Below are positions 22,173 through 32,991 of a stretch of DNA of 64,000 nucleotides, piece by piece (the first letter of the stretch is position 1; every line of letters starts with the position of its first letter). Below the pieces are notes generated by a model, which did no database searches, was not told the DNA's origin, and saw only the letters and a program-made list of their open reading frames with translations. This stretch comes from Paragorgia papillata (lineage: Eukaryota; Cnidaria; Anthozoa; Scleralcyonacea; Coralliidae), in assembly GCA_035771165.1 (NCBI GenBank), contig JAWNZC010000216.1, positions 1,858,501 to 1,922,500 of the forward strand, written 5' to 3'. The translations under genes and the position numbers were made by a program.

Positions 22173-25100
22173 TATATTCAAACAAACAAAGTGTTGTTCG
22201 CGAAATGTCGAAAAGTGCTTAATACCGTAAAGATACTATACAGCGAATATACTATAAGTGGGCTTACCTCAAATGTTGATGGTCGCTACTGTCAGTTTCA
22301 CGCTGGGCGATCTTCAGGCGGCTCCACCCAGCGTGAAACTGACAGAAGCGACCATCAACATTTGAGGTAAGCCCACTTATAGTATATATATATATATATA
22401 TACATACATATACACACACATATATATATATATATTTACAGAATGAGTGGCCGTTATGTATCGGGGTATAGAGACACGAGGCGAAGCCGAGTGCCTGTAT
22501 CCCGATACAGAACGGACACGAATTCTGTAAATGAATTCTAAAACGATCTATTTGGTAAGTTCATTGGCGTAGTCATTTTTCTAAAAAAAACGAAACTGCA
22601 TGAATAATTCTCAATATCTTAACTAATAACTATAGACTACTATAATTTTTGGCTGGCATAAGCTGTTGGTGCGCTGTCTCTCACCGCTGAAGTTGAGCCA
22701 GGTTGAATGGGGTTAGTACTTGGATGGGTGACCTACATTAACACAAGCTGTTAGTGCACTGCCTCTCACCGCTGAAGTTGAGCCAGGTTGAATGGGGTTA
22801 GTACTTGGATGGGTGACCTACATTAGCACAAGCTGTTAGTGCACTGCCTCTCACCGCTGAAGTTAAGCCAGGTTGAATGGGGTTAGTACTTGGATGGGTG
22901 ACCTACATTAGCACAAGCTGTTAGTGCACTGTCTCTCACTGCTCTGAAGTTAAGCCAGGTTGAATGGGGTTAGTACTTGGATGGGTGACCTACATTAGCA
23001 CAAGCTGTTAGCTCACTGCCTCTCACTGCTGAAGTTAAGCCAGGTTGAATGGGGTTAGTACTTGGATAAGTGACCTACATTAGCACAAGCTGTTAGTGCA
23101 CTGCCTCTCACTGCTGAAGTTAAGTCAGGTTGAATGGGGTTAGTACTTGGATGGGTGACCTACATTAGCACAAGCTGTTAGCTCACTGCCTCTCACCGCT
23201 GAAGTTAAGTCAGGTTGAATGGGGTTAGTACTTGGATGAGTGACCTACATTAGCACAAGCTGTTAGTGCACTGTCTCTCACTGCTCTGAAGTTAAGTCAG
23301 GTTGAATGGGGTTAGTACTTGGATGGGTGACCTACATTAGCACAAGCTGTTAGCTCACTGTCTCTCACCGCTGAAGTTGAGTCAGGTTGAATGGGGTTAT
23401 AGTACTTGGATGAGTGACCTACATTAGCACAAGCTGTTAGTGTACTGTCTCTCACCACTGAAGTTAAGCCAGGTTGAATGGGGTTAGTACTTGGATGAGT
23501 GACCTACATTAACACAAGCTGTTAGTGTACTGTCTCTCACTGCTCTGAAGTTAAGTCAGGTTGAATGGGGTTAGTACTTGGATGGGTGACCTACATTAGC
23601 ACAAGCTGTTAGTGTACTGTCTCTCACTGCTCTGAAGTTAAGTCAGGTTGAATGAGGTTAGTACTTGGATGGGTGACCAGCTTAGCTTGATGTGAGTAGA
23701 GTTGTTGGTTCTCTCCTGTGCTTCGAGGGTTTTTCACTGGCTTCTCCAGTTTTCCTCCCTCCACAAAATCAACACCATAGTTTCCCCAGTTAGTTCTACG
23801 AACTAGTTCCATCAAGGAGTGAGGGCCATTGATTTATCAATATCTAAATACTGTCATATGTTGCCCTCAATAAATAGAGTCGCTCTGCTCTCTTTTCCTC
23901 GTCTCGTCTCTCCCTTGAAGCCTAACAATTGTACATGTTACTTACGTTTTAGTACGGCATCCCAGCAGGACTTTCCATCATGGCAGGACGAACAAAAAAC
24001 ACAGGCACAGTAAGTCAACGTAATTAGAGTGGAGTGGAGTGGTGTGGAATGGAGTGGAGTGGAGTGGAGTGGAGTGGAGAGGAGTGGAGTGGAGTGGAGT
24101 GGAGAAGAGTGGAGTGGAATGGAGAGGAGAGGTGTGGAGTGGAGTGGAGAAGAGTGGATCGGAGTAGAGTGGAGTAGAGTAGAGTAGAGTAGAGTAGAGT
24201 AGAGTAGAGTAGAGTAGAGTAGAGTAGAGTAGAGTAGAGTAGAGTAGAGTAGAGTAGAGTAGAGTAGAGTAGAGTAGAGTAGAGTAGAGTAGAGTAGAGT
24301 AGAGTAGAGTAGAGTAGAGTAGAGTTGCGTGGAGTGGAGTGGAGAGGAGTGGAGAGGAGTGGAGTGGAGAGGAGTGGAGTGGAGTGGAGTGGAGTGGAGT
24401 AGAGTGGAGTGGAGTAGAGTGGATTGGAGTAGAGTAGAGTAGGGCATAGTAGAGTAGAGTAGAGTAGAGTAGAGTAGAGTAGAGTAGAGTGGAGTGGAGT
24501 GGAGTGGAGTGGAGTGGAGTGGAGTGGAGTGGAGTGGAGTGGCGTGGCGTGGCGTGGCGTGGCGTGGCGTGGCGTGGCGTGGCGTGGCGTGGCGTGGCGT
24601 GGCGTGGCGTGGCGTGGCGTGGCGTGGCGTGGCGTGGCGTGGCGTGGCGTGGCGTGGCGTGGCGTGGCGTGGCGTGGCGTGGCGTGGCGTGGCGTGGCGT
24701 GGCGTGGCGTGGCGTGGCGTGGAGTATAGTTTTAGATTTCTTGAAAGCAGTTGTTAGGTGAATCGTAGTTCATAATCAAATTAATGTACAGCTTTAATTT
24801 TAAAGTTTGCCCTTCAGAATTTAAATATGAAACAGTTTTGGCGCGACATGGCTTCTTTAACTTTTATCTTTTTCAGATGGCAGTCGCTCTGTTCTTTAAT
24901 ATCGTAGCGACAATTGTTTCATCTTTGGGAGCTCTGTTTTCTCTCATGTTTTGGAGCAACTTAAATGAGTTGGGATGCACTGGGTGTAAGTAAATTAATA
25001 CCACAAATAAAACAAACTTTTGGGCATAAATAGATACAAGAACAAATTTGTGGTAACACCACGTCTATTATTTAAGGGACATTAAGGTTACGTTACACCA

Positions 25101-28100
25101 TAGAAATTTAAAAATACCAAAAAAAATTATTTTTTTCGTAATTAGCTGCCTTAAACCAAATGCTGAAAGGTTTTGAAAAGTTTATTTCGTTTAAAGCAAA
25201 ATTCATTAAGATATTTAGCGATGAAAATTGCAAGCAGCTCGTTTTCCCGCGAAATTTAAATGTTCCAAGGCTTGTTTCTTCAGCTTTAAATTTCAGCTAA
25301 ACTGCCGTATTTAAAGACTTTTGTTGAACACGGGTTTTGGCCGATTTTTTTCAAATTTTCACAATGTATCGGAGACAATAAGAGCTTCAAAAGTGTGTGC
25401 GGTAGCTATACGATTTCGTTTTCATTTCTGAGTAATCGACTACGATTCATGGTATGCACGCAACTTAACTAAGGTTGCAAAAGAGTGCCTTATATCTCAA
25501 AAATAACAAAAAAAAACATAGCTACCGCACACACTTTTGTAGAACAGCTAGTTGAGTTTCAATTAAAACTATTTTTACATGATTTGATTGAAACTGTAGT
25601 TCAACAAATGTCGCGGCGCAAAGCGAATGCGTTTTCAGAATTTTGTGAAAACAAAACAAGTTTACCAGTAAATACTTTTCAAAATTGTAAATCAACTGTC
25701 CAATTCTACAATCATTTTGCTATTACTTTGAAAAAAAAATTTGAATTTGATTGCTTTTAAACTCAACGCGCCGTTGCATTTTTGGCAAAGCACTACTTCA
25801 AGGTGTCACGTAACCTTAAGCAAGCTAGGACTACGATGGCAATTAAGTTACTGCATTTAAAATAAATCATGGATCAGGACATCGTATATTGTATGCTTTA
25901 TGTATTTTGTAAGATCTTTAAAAGCAGCCATAGCTTCGACAACATGACGGATAATGGGTTAACGCCTAAGTATACTAACAGCTTTTGTTGTTCCTTGCCA
26001 CAACGTTGCTTTCAAAACGTGAAAACGCTTCAGTTGACGTTGTGTGTGCAACGAGGACGGTGTTGTGATCACTCTTGGGACTGCAAATTATTCAACGCTT
26101 TGTTTTGGTTGAAAAATACTATTGTACTTGGGTCGTCGACGTGACGTTCGCGTTATGCTTTTTTGAGGTCCCAATCTCGTCATGAGTTCCCAGAGCCCAC
26201 ATTCCCCACCCGGGAAACGAGAGGCTCTGGGATAATCCGTTTCAAATCACAGGATTCTTGTTATTCCGGTTGAGGTACGCATGCGTAAATATCCGAGCGG
26301 AATCTGGATAGTATGTTCTCCTTGTTTGACTTTTCCCCAAACAAGTCAATGGGGTTGCTGGCGAAGCTCGAATTACAGCATCTACACACATACGGCGAAG
26401 ATATCGATCGCGGCAACGTCTTCACTGGAGTCTTGTCGTCCGACATCTTTGTTATTTTGGTTTTATTAATTCTACTTCCGGTCACTTCAGATCAACTCAT
26501 GCTCACTATTCAGCCAATAACGTAACGATTTGAAACGGATTATCCCAGAGTCTCTCGTTTCCCGGGTGGGGAACGTGGGCTCTGGGAACGAGATTGTTAA
26601 GGTCCCTGTTGCTGAGCTTCCAACCTGTTGACTCAGGCCTTCATCAGAGCAAATGCCAACATCGTGTTGGTTCACATCATATAAACAAAAACAACTTAAC
26701 AACCAGAATCACTTAAGAACAGTAATATTTAGGACTGGGCGGTCGCCCAGGGACCCCCACAAAATAATGTTTAAAAAATGTCTTGAAAGTTGAAAAAATA
26801 GGTGTTGAAATGAAAAAAATCTTGAGAGCCCAAAATATGAGTCAAAGACAAGACAAAAGATATGTAGATGACATACAGATATATATATAGATGATATATA
26901 GAGGGTTGTGTCCCATGTACTATATATACTGAATATTACTTACGTATCTTTAATCCTTTCTTATAATTGTTTAACTTACTCCCGTATCAAATTTACACTG
27001 CGCCTTCAACCGTCGTGGCCTTTGCAAGTTAACAAAAAATACAGCAAGATGCGCTTGCTTTTTGGCCTGGTCAGTGACCGCCCAGGGGCCTCCACAGTCC
27101 TAAATCCGGCGCTGCACCAAGCTCACAAACGTACCACATGCACTACATGTATACGTACAACTCATCATTTTAACTACATCTCATATGCAAACGCTACCTC
27201 TTAGGAAGCATATATGACTATGAATTTACAACCTTAGCTCTCCATCTGAGCCTCAGTGGCTCAATGGTTAGAGCGTCTAACTGGTCATTAGAAGGTTGAA
27301 GGTTTGATCCCTGTCTGGGGCTCAGAAACATTTTGTGAGTATTTGAGCTTGATGAACGTCTACCAAACGTCTGTTCCATTACACCAATCTCGCAAACGTA
27401 CCACATGCACTACATGTATACGTACAACTCATCATTTTAACTGCATCTCATATGCAAACGCTACCTCTTAGGAAGCACATATGACTATGAATTTACAACC
27501 TTAGCTCTCCATCTGAGCCTCAGTAGCTCAATGGTTAGAGCGTCTAACTGGTCATTAGAAGGTTGCAGGTTCGAACGCTATTCGAACGTAATTGAGCTTG
27601 TCGAACTTCAGTAACGGTTTTAGTTGTTTTTGTTTATAGAACTGTACGATTACACAGTTTCAGAGCGGTTCTACATAATTACATTGCTTAATTGATTGCT
27701 TCTGAGAGTTTTGTACTTTTTAACAAACACTTAATATGCACACGCTGTTTCGCAGGTTTTCTAGATGTCCGAAGGCTACCGCCAATTGCAGAAATCAGTA
27801 GTCCGAGTGAACGCCTGAGCAGGCGTCTTGTTGTTTATATGACATGAGCCAACACGATGTTGGCATTTGCTCTGATGAAGGTCTGAGTCAACACCATGTT
27901 GGCATTTGCTCTGATGAAGGTCTGAGTCAACACGATGTTGGCATTTGCTCTGATGAAGGTCTGAGTCAACACCATGTTGGCATTTGCTCCAATGAAGGCG
28001 TGAGTCAACACGATGTTGGCATTTGCTCTGATAAAGGCGTGAGTCAACACGATGTTGGCATTTGCTCTGATGAAAGTCTGAGTCAACACCATGTTGGCAT

Positions 28101-29913
28101 TTGCTCTGATGAAGGCGTGAGTCAACACCATGTTGGCATTTGCTCTGATGAAGGTCTGAGTCAACACCATGTTGGCATTTGCTCTGATGAAAGTCTGAGT
28201 CAACACGATGTTGGCATTTGCTCTGATGAAGGTCTGAGTCAACTAGTCGAAAGGTCAAAAATAAATAATAAACGTGCGGTTCGGCTCATTTTTGTTCCTT
28301 TTTTAACCATCTTTGTTTGCCATCTTAAATAGATAATATTGTTTGTTCAAAGATTGGTACAGTAACGGCTGTAGTTGCCATGACAACAATTATTATGGTT
28401 ATCCTGGCCATAACAAGCTTCGCCGGTTGCATTCTGGGATGCATGGGAACATGTTGTCAAACGCATGTGAGTATAGAGAGGTCTGGGGGAATAGAGAAAT
28501 GGTTTGGAAACTCAGCAAAAGTCTTTGTTCTATCTTTTTCTTCACATTTATGCAAACTTGCGAGTGTCAGTGGTTCTTGTGAATTGTGGTGCCGGTTGCG
28601 CTTTATATTCTGTTCGTTCGTTCGTTCGTTCGTTCGTTCGTTCGTTCGTTCGTTCGTTCGTTCGTTCGTTCGTTCGTTCGTGCGGAATCAATAAGCACGA
28701 ATCAATAATATATATATGCAATATAAGAAAATTTAAGCTTCACGTTTCAGAACTCTGACAAATGCCACCACCACTATCATTATCACCAACACCACCACCA
28801 CCACCATCACTATCACCACCACCATCATCACCATCACCACCATCATCACCATCACCACCAATCATCACCATCACCACCACCATCATCACCATCATCACCA
28901 TCACCATCACTACCATCACGATCATCACTACCACCATCACCACCATCATCATGACAATCACCATGACTATCACCACCACCAACAACATTATTACTATCAC
29001 CATCACCACCACCACCATCACTATCACCACCACCATCATCACCATCATCACCACCATCACCATCACCACCACCATCATCATCACTATCACCATCACCATC
29101 ACCACCACCACCACCACCACCACCACCACCACTACCAAAGTAGCGCACAAACTCACAATCAGAAAATAAAGCTGCCTAAAAGCAACCACTTCAGCGCACC
29201 GTAATTTGCCGCCAAGGTTCCAGACCATTTCCCAATTGTCAACGATCTAAAACAACTTGTCAGCTTATTGGCGGGTGGCGGGTGCTGTGTTAGCGCGCTG
29301 CCTCTCACCAAAAGTCAAGCCCGGTTAGCCGGGGTCACTACTAGGATGGGCGACAGTTTGGGAATAACCCCACTGTCGAGCTTGGAACTCATGTGAGTAG
29401 AGTTGTAGTTGATCTCTCCTATGCTTCGAGGGTTTTTCGCCGGGTTCTCCGGTTTTCCTCCCTCCATAAAATCAACACTTACATCTTAGCTGTGATCCGT
29501 GGTCTGAACTGTGTCGTTGGCGGCTGCCTGGAGCGCCTTTGATATGCCTCGACACGGCCACGTTGATCTGAGTCCTTCACAATTCAGCCACTGGCTGCAA
29601 GTAAGGATGATTAGCACCCAGTGCTTTATCCTTTGTCATATACGCGCGTTTCTAACGGCCACGTTCTTTTCTTTCTTAGGAAACCATTATCATAAGCACC
29701 ATTCCACCTCAACAACCTACTGTCGTCATCAATACTCAAAGTGGTACCCAGTTCCCTCAGCCTACATATCACCCCATGATTGCGCAGAATTATCCTGGGA
29801 CCGCTGTCCAAGACTATCTTGGTCCGCCGACGCCAGTTTACGGTGCGCAGCAGAATCACATCACTTCCGTTGTAGATGATGACAAGGCTTTGCTTGATAA
29901 TATGGTGCTATGA
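19820..29913 (+). CDS. Gene C: MS4A/CD20-like four-transmembrane protein, 5 exons
   Basis: Exons are 19820-19969, 23953-24009, 24877-24985, 28333-28466 and 29680-29913 (150+57+109+134+234 nt). They join in phase to give 227 residues and a TGA stop. Membrane segments lie near residues 12-32, 45-64, 70-93 and 116-145. Exon 3 is the shortest of the family, so the second extracellular loop is very small (ELGCTGC then YNIVCS). Exon 4 ends [10 protein letters not shown]. The 77-residue tail is rich in Pro, Gln and Thr, with acidic [10 protein letters not shown] near the C terminus. Splice sites are GT-AG; donors are GTAAGT or GTGAGT. The intron 1/2/3/4 phases (0,0,1,0) equal those of A, B and E. 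An ATTAAA at about 29974 is a possible polyadenylation signal. Confidence 0.87.
20280..21060. repeat. 120-bp tandem repeat, about 6 copies, intron 1 of gene C
   Basis: Units of the interspersed family (GAGTAAAAAGTAGAGTGTTG ... TACTGACGTTTCAAGCAGAG..CTTCATCA). The last part (20980-21060) turns into an inverse copy. Open frames over it ([20 protein letters not shown]) are repeat translations. Confidence 0.93.
21061..21960. other. Intron 1 of gene C, unique part
   Basis: AT-rich sequence in which I see no exon, array or mobile-element end. Confidence 0.5.
21961..22530. repeat. AT microsatellites flanking a perfect hairpin
   Basis: Three (TA)n runs (about 21975-22030, 22105-22175, 22380-22435). 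Between the last two is an inverted repeat with arms of about 50 bases (22256-22306 and 22326-22376; GTGGGCTTACCTCAAATG ... CATTTGAGGTAAGCCCAC) around a 19-base loop. A 45-base piece with GAATGAGTGGCCGTT and TATCGGGGTATAGAG occurs twice (22030, 22440). The second copy is followed by its own inverse. Confidence 0.82.
22645..23880 (+). repeat. 5S rRNA-derived tandem array (about 12 x 86 bp) ending in a SINE tail
   Basis: Each unit holds TGAAGTTAAGCCAGG and GGTTAGTACTTGGATGGGTGAC, which match the internal promoter and 3' half of eukaryotic 5S rRNA (AAGTTAAGC...GGTTAGTACTTGGATGGG). The units lack the 5' third and the true 3' stem, so they are not functional 5S genes. The last unit runs into GAGTAGAGTTGTTGG, TGCTTCGAGGGTTTTTCACTGG and TCCTCCCTCCACAAAATC. 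The same tail follows a single 5S-like head at 29275-29480. That is the layout of a 5S-derived (SINE3-type) SINE whose head has been amplified. Confidence 0.82.
24026..24725. repeat. Pentanucleotide array GGAGT/AGAGT/GGCGT, intron 2 of gene C
   Basis: Starts only about 16 bases after the exon 2 donor and runs for 700 bases: mixed GGAGT/AGAGT, then a pure GGCGT block from 24540. Splicing of exon 2 has to occur beside a long purine-rich repeat. Confidence 0.95.
25086..25815. mobile_element. TTAA-flanked inverted-repeat element, intron 3 of gene C
   Basis: TTAA followed by GGTTACGTTACACC at the left (TTAA at 25082-25085); GGTGTCACGTAACC followed by TTAA at the right (25816-25819). TTAA duplication is the hallmark of piggyBac-type insertion. 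An inner inverted pair (TGTGTGCGGTAGCTAT / ATAGCTACCGCACACA) lies at about 25396 and 25520. A 91-codon frame (25485-25760) has no recognisable domain. Confidence 0.75.
25870..26165. repeat. Interspersed repeat also found at 33790-34010
   Basis: The stretches around CGAGGACGGTGTT and ACTCTTGGGACT are shared with 33790-34010, with moderate divergence. Family unknown. Confidence 0.5.
26172..26596 (-). mobile_element. 425-bp MITE carrying a small open frame, copy 1
   Basis: Ends are complex inverted arms: CCCAGAGCCCACATTCCCC, ACCCGGGAAACGAGAG, CTCTGGGATAATCCGTTTC and their inverses. The minus strand codes a 74-residue frame (26261-26485) with [22 protein letters not shown] and [10 protein letters not shown]. 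CxxC with a following basic stretch resembles the start of a zinc-finger-associated (ZAD-like) domain. An inverse copy at 31397-31771 codes the same frame. Confidence 0.78.
26727..27108. mobile_element. Candidate small inverted-repeat element
   Basis: Left end TTTAGGACTGGGCGGTC; right end ACAGTCCTAAATCC preceded by GACCGCCCAGGGGCC. The arms are imperfect. Interior is AT-rich with no coding signal. Low certainty. Confidence 0.45.
27125..27600 (+). repeat. 268-bp tandem duplication of a tRNA-headed SINE
   Basis: Two direct copies start at about 27125 and 27392 (GTACCACATGCACTACATG ... CAACCTTAGCTCTCCATC). Each carries a tRNA-like module. The second module (from about 27516) has a canonical TTCGAA T-loop but loses the 3' acceptor strand. 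Confidence 0.8.
27250..27321 (+). tRNA. tRNA-Thr(GGT)-like module, probably SINE-derived
   Basis: 72 bases fold as a cloverleaf: acceptor GCCTCAG/CTGGGGC (7 pairs, one G-T), D stem GCTC/GAGC, anticodon stem TCTAA/TTAGA with loop CTGGTCA (anticodon GGT), and T arm GAAGG/CCTGT with loop TTTGATC and one mismatch. The base after the anticodon is C rather than a purine, the T loop is TTTGA instead of TTCGA, and the module is part of a duplicated repeat. It is more likely the head of a SINE than a working tRNA gene. Confidence 0.4.
27845..28240. repeat. 39-bp minisatellite, about 10 copies, intron 3 of gene C
   Basis: The unit contains GAGTCAACACGATGTTGGC and ATTTGCTCTGATGAAGG. As it is a multiple of three, both strands stay open ([13 protein letters not shown] per unit), but it is intronic. 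A single inverse unit is at about 26630-26675. Confidence 0.92.
28612..28681. repeat. (TTCG)n microsatellite, intron 4 of gene C
   Basis: About 17 units of GTTC/TTCG. The same unit recurs in intron 4 of gene E at 54566-54610, so the two introns may have inherited it from a common ancestor. Confidence 0.95.
28761..29135. repeat. CAC/CAT trinucleotide-type array, intron 4 of gene C
   Basis: CACCAT/CACCAC/ATCACC repeats over about 375 bases. Long open frames on both strands (Thr/Ile/Pro or Val/Gly/Asp runs) are artefacts. Confidence 0.95.
29275..29480 (+). mobile_element. Single 5S-headed SINE, intron 4 of gene C
   Basis: AAGTCAAGCCCGGTTAGCC, GGTCACTACTAGGATGGGC and TTGGGAATAACCC resemble 5S rRNA. 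They are followed by the tail GAGTAGAGTTG ... TGCTTCGAGGGTTTTTCGCC, TTCTCCGGTTTTCCTCCC. The tail matches the end of the array at 22645-23880. Confidence 0.72.
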
Positions 29914-30600
29914 GAGAACATCTTGTTCGCGTTTTCTTTCTTTTTGATGTTGCTTGTAGCGTGAAGAAATAATATTAAAATTTCTCAAGTAATATTTCAT
30001 AAACGAGTTTCCCTGCGAGCAGAGCCTTCGTTTCCTTATTTCTTTGCTGAGAGAGAGGAAGAAAAGTAGGCTCTGCTGTATTCGTGTTTGGCTTCGTCCA
30101 AGATTTAAGATGAAGTAACCTGTTTAAGACCCGTTTAACCGGTTCTCGTTTTGTTTTCTGCTCTGATTGGGACTGTGTTCGAGATTGTAACCAAGCAACT
30201 GACATGCATGCGCAATGGAAACCAGTCACGAATACAGCAGAGCCTACTTTTCTTCCTCTCTCTGTCAGCGAAGAAATAAGGAAAAGAAGGCTCTGCTCGC
30301 AGGGTATAAACTCGTGTATCGTGTTTTACCAGGGGTTACAAACACGAGAGGACAATGAAAATCACGAGGCCATTAAGCGAGTAATTTTCATTGTTCTCGA
30401 GTGTTTGTAAAACATGAGAGAATAATGAAAACCACGAGGCCGCAGGCCGAGTAATTTTTATTGTTTTCGAATGTTTTACAAACACGAGAGAACATTAAAA
30501 ATCACGAAGTAATAGGGCGAGTGATTTTTGTTGTTCTCGAGTATTCGCAACCCCTGGTATAACACGATACACAAGTTTATGAAATAGCTTCTCAATCGTC
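29914..30600. repeat. Two nested inverted repeats downstream of gene C
   Basis: Arms at about 30003-30085 and 30228-30318 share CAGAGCC, TTTCCTTATTTCTT and GTAGGCTCTGCTGTATTCG in inverse. A second pair (about 30306-30345 and 30545-30590; ACTCGTGTATCGTGTT and GGGGTT) encloses three GAACAATGAAAATCACGAGG-type repeats. These are typical foldback remnants. Confidence 0.7.
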
Positions 30601-31396
30601 AATTATAGTAGATCGGGGGACTTGGTGATATTGGTGCATATTAGATTAGACAATGGTTTCACGTTGAATTTATAATTAAGAAATGTGGTAATAAACGGTT
30701 CTTTGTTTATGCCGTTTATTATCTGATTTCTTAATTATGAATTCAGCTTATGTGACCTTTACCGGGTTTCAAAACTCATATATACACATGACCAAATATT
30801 TTTCTGATTGGCTAATCAGCTAATTATAACATAGATGTAATCAATCTCGTTCCCAGAGCCCACGTTCCCCACCCGGGAAACGAGAGACTCAGACTAGTTC
30901 CTAGTCCTCTTTTCTCTCGAACGTATTTTGGTGACGTCACAGAGCAAGAGGACTAGCGGAAAATGTTCATCTTTATCTATCATGAATCCTGCTGGAGCTC
31001 GGATTCTTTAATCTTTATGAACGAGGGCACTTAAACAAACTTCTTCTTGAGAGCAGACAGCAAATGAGTAGGTTTCTTTGTTTTACATTACGTTAAAAGG
31101 TCGTTACATACGAGGCTTTATAAAGTAGTGTTCGGCGTAGGAAGTGATTGTGTTGAAACACATTTATACAAATCGAAATATGCTATTTTAACGTTTCGGC
31201 AGTAGACCAACCCTGCTATATGATGTTATAAAGAATTGTGCAGACCGATGTGAGTGTTATCTGCCTTGGTTCTGCCTGTATAATTTGGGGCCAGTTTTGG
31301 GGCCAGATTTGGGGCCAAGCAAAACATTTTATTCCAGGCCTCTCACAATTCGGTCTGCCGCTCGACGTTAAAAAGAGAGGCCTGGGAACCAGGCTG
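30601..31396. other. Intergenic repeat remnants between gene C and the second MITE copy
   Basis: Includes a short palindrome near 30680-30745 (AATTAAGAAAT ... ATTTCTTAATT). At about 30845-30895 there is a solo end of the 425-bp MITE family (CCCAGAGCCCACGTTCCCC, ACCCGGGAAACGAGAG). No gene seen. Confidence 0.55.
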
Positions 31397-31771
31397 CGAG
31401 AGACTCTGGGATAATCCGTTTCAAATCGTTACGTTATTGGCTGAATAGTGAACATGAGTTGGTCTGAAGTGACCGGAAGTAGAATTAATAAAACCAAAAT
31501 AACAAAGATGTCGGACGACAAGACTCCAGTGAAGACGTTGCCGCGATCGATATCTTCGCCGTATGTGTGTAGATGCTGTAATTCGAGCTTCGCCAGCAAC
31601 CCCATTGACTTGTTTGGGGAAAAGTCAAACAAGGAGAACATACTATCCAGATTCCGCTCGGATATTTACGCATGCGTACCTCAACCGGAATAACAAGAAT
31701 CCTGTGATTTGAAACGGATTATCTCAGTCTCTCGTTTCCCGGGTGGGGAACGTGGGCTCTGCGAGATTGAT
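31397..31771 (+). mobile_element. MITE carrying a small open frame, copy 2 (inverse of copy 1)
   Basis: Starts GAGAGACTCTGGGATAATC and ends CGTGGGCTCTGCGAGATTG; the outer left arm is missing. Plus-strand frame 31448-31693 (81 residues) repeats the copy 1 protein with a slightly longer N terminus ([16 protein letters not shown]). Near-identity to copy 1 implies recent movement or conversion. Confidence 0.78.
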
Positions 31772-32991
31772 AAAACACGTGATGCGAGTGTTTTGAATGC
31801 TTCAAAAACGATTCGTTATTGGATGTTATGTTCATTAGTATTCTTTATATAAAATTGTATGTTCATTAGTATTCTTTCTGACGTCAAGAAGTTTTATCAG
31901 GTATAACGGACATGGTACTAATTTCATTTGTGTTTTCCTCGTGAATTATTAATGAGTTTTTGAATGATGATAAAAAGATTGCAAAGACTGAAATTTGGGA
32001 CTCAAGATACAGCGAGGTCACTCACTGTTAAGTGTTAACTGTCGCCAAGCCGCCAGACAATGGTAAAAAATGAACTAAGGAATACATTTTAATGAATTAA
32101 ACTGTATAACATCACTAACTTTAACGAATATATAAAGCATGCATCAACAAAAACCAGTTGAATTGTTTTCAATTTTCTTCTATCATAGGTGCAATGTGCA
32201 TGAAAAATTTAAAATTTTCACAAATAGTGGTCAGTATAGTCACACTCTCCAGCAAGTTATTTAACTTATTTTCCCACACCCGGTGTCTGTGATTGGCTGG
32301 GTCTACATTTAGCACGGTACCGTATTGATTTGATAATAGGGACTTTAAGATTCAGACAACCGGCTACGGCTACGGTAGAAAGTTTAACAGTGGTATTAAA
32401 TGGTGGTGTATTTATACATTCAAATTTTAAGATACATTATCGCACGGACTCGTTTTGTTCTTAAATTCTTGAAGAAAAACACTTGTTCAATCTATGTTAG
32501 TCACGAGAATACGGCTAAGCTTTTCCAAGGCTTCTGTAGTGACCATAGGTGTAGAGTTTTGTTTTTGTCCTGGGGGGCTGAAGTGCTGAACAGGACCTTT
32601 TTAAGAATTTTCCCGTGGGGGGCGTTTACAAAAAGGGACTCTTCTAGGGGGTCCGGGGGCATGGGCCCCCGCAAATGTTTGACATTTAGAGTCTTGGAAA
32701 TGCCATTTCCTGCATTCTGAGGGGTGATTTTTAAGAACACTGAAGGTCATGAAATGTCATAAAAACTAGTTAAAATACAACACATTTCAACAATTTTTCA
32801 TTGTTGTGTTTACTGGGTTGACTTATCACTGTTTTTGGGTGCTTTGGGCTGACAGGAATGAGGCTGCAACAGTTACTTTAGCCTAACGAGTAACCTATAA
32901 TTGGTGAATGGTGATTGATGAGTCGGTTGCTGCAAAATTTCTTGGGGGCTAAAGCCCCTCAGCCCCCGCCCCCACCCCCCATACTCTACGC
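31772..32991. other. Intergenic region, hAT-related debris
   Basis: No gene. Around 32690-32740 lies GCCATTTCCTGCATTCTGAG, shared with the hAT-like element at 33178-33230. The G-rich GGGGGTCCGGGGGCATGGGCC nearby also suggests an old member of that family. Confidence 0.5.

Noticed and set aside
22645..23690. Functional 5S rRNA gene cluster
   Set aside because: Units are only 86 bp and lack the 5' third and closing stem of 5S rRNA; a SINE tail follows the last unit.
23938..24761. Ser/Thr/Leu- and WRGVA-repeat frames
   Set aside because: Pentanucleotide array in intron 2 of gene C.
27776..28332. 160-codon frames over the 39-bp repeat
   Set aside because: The unit is a multiple of three with no stops; the region lies between exons 3 and 4 of gene C.
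28740..29228. Long Val/Met/Gly/Asp frames over the CAC/CAT array
   Set aside because: Trinucleotide-like repeat in intron 4 of gene C; several frames on both strands are open at once.
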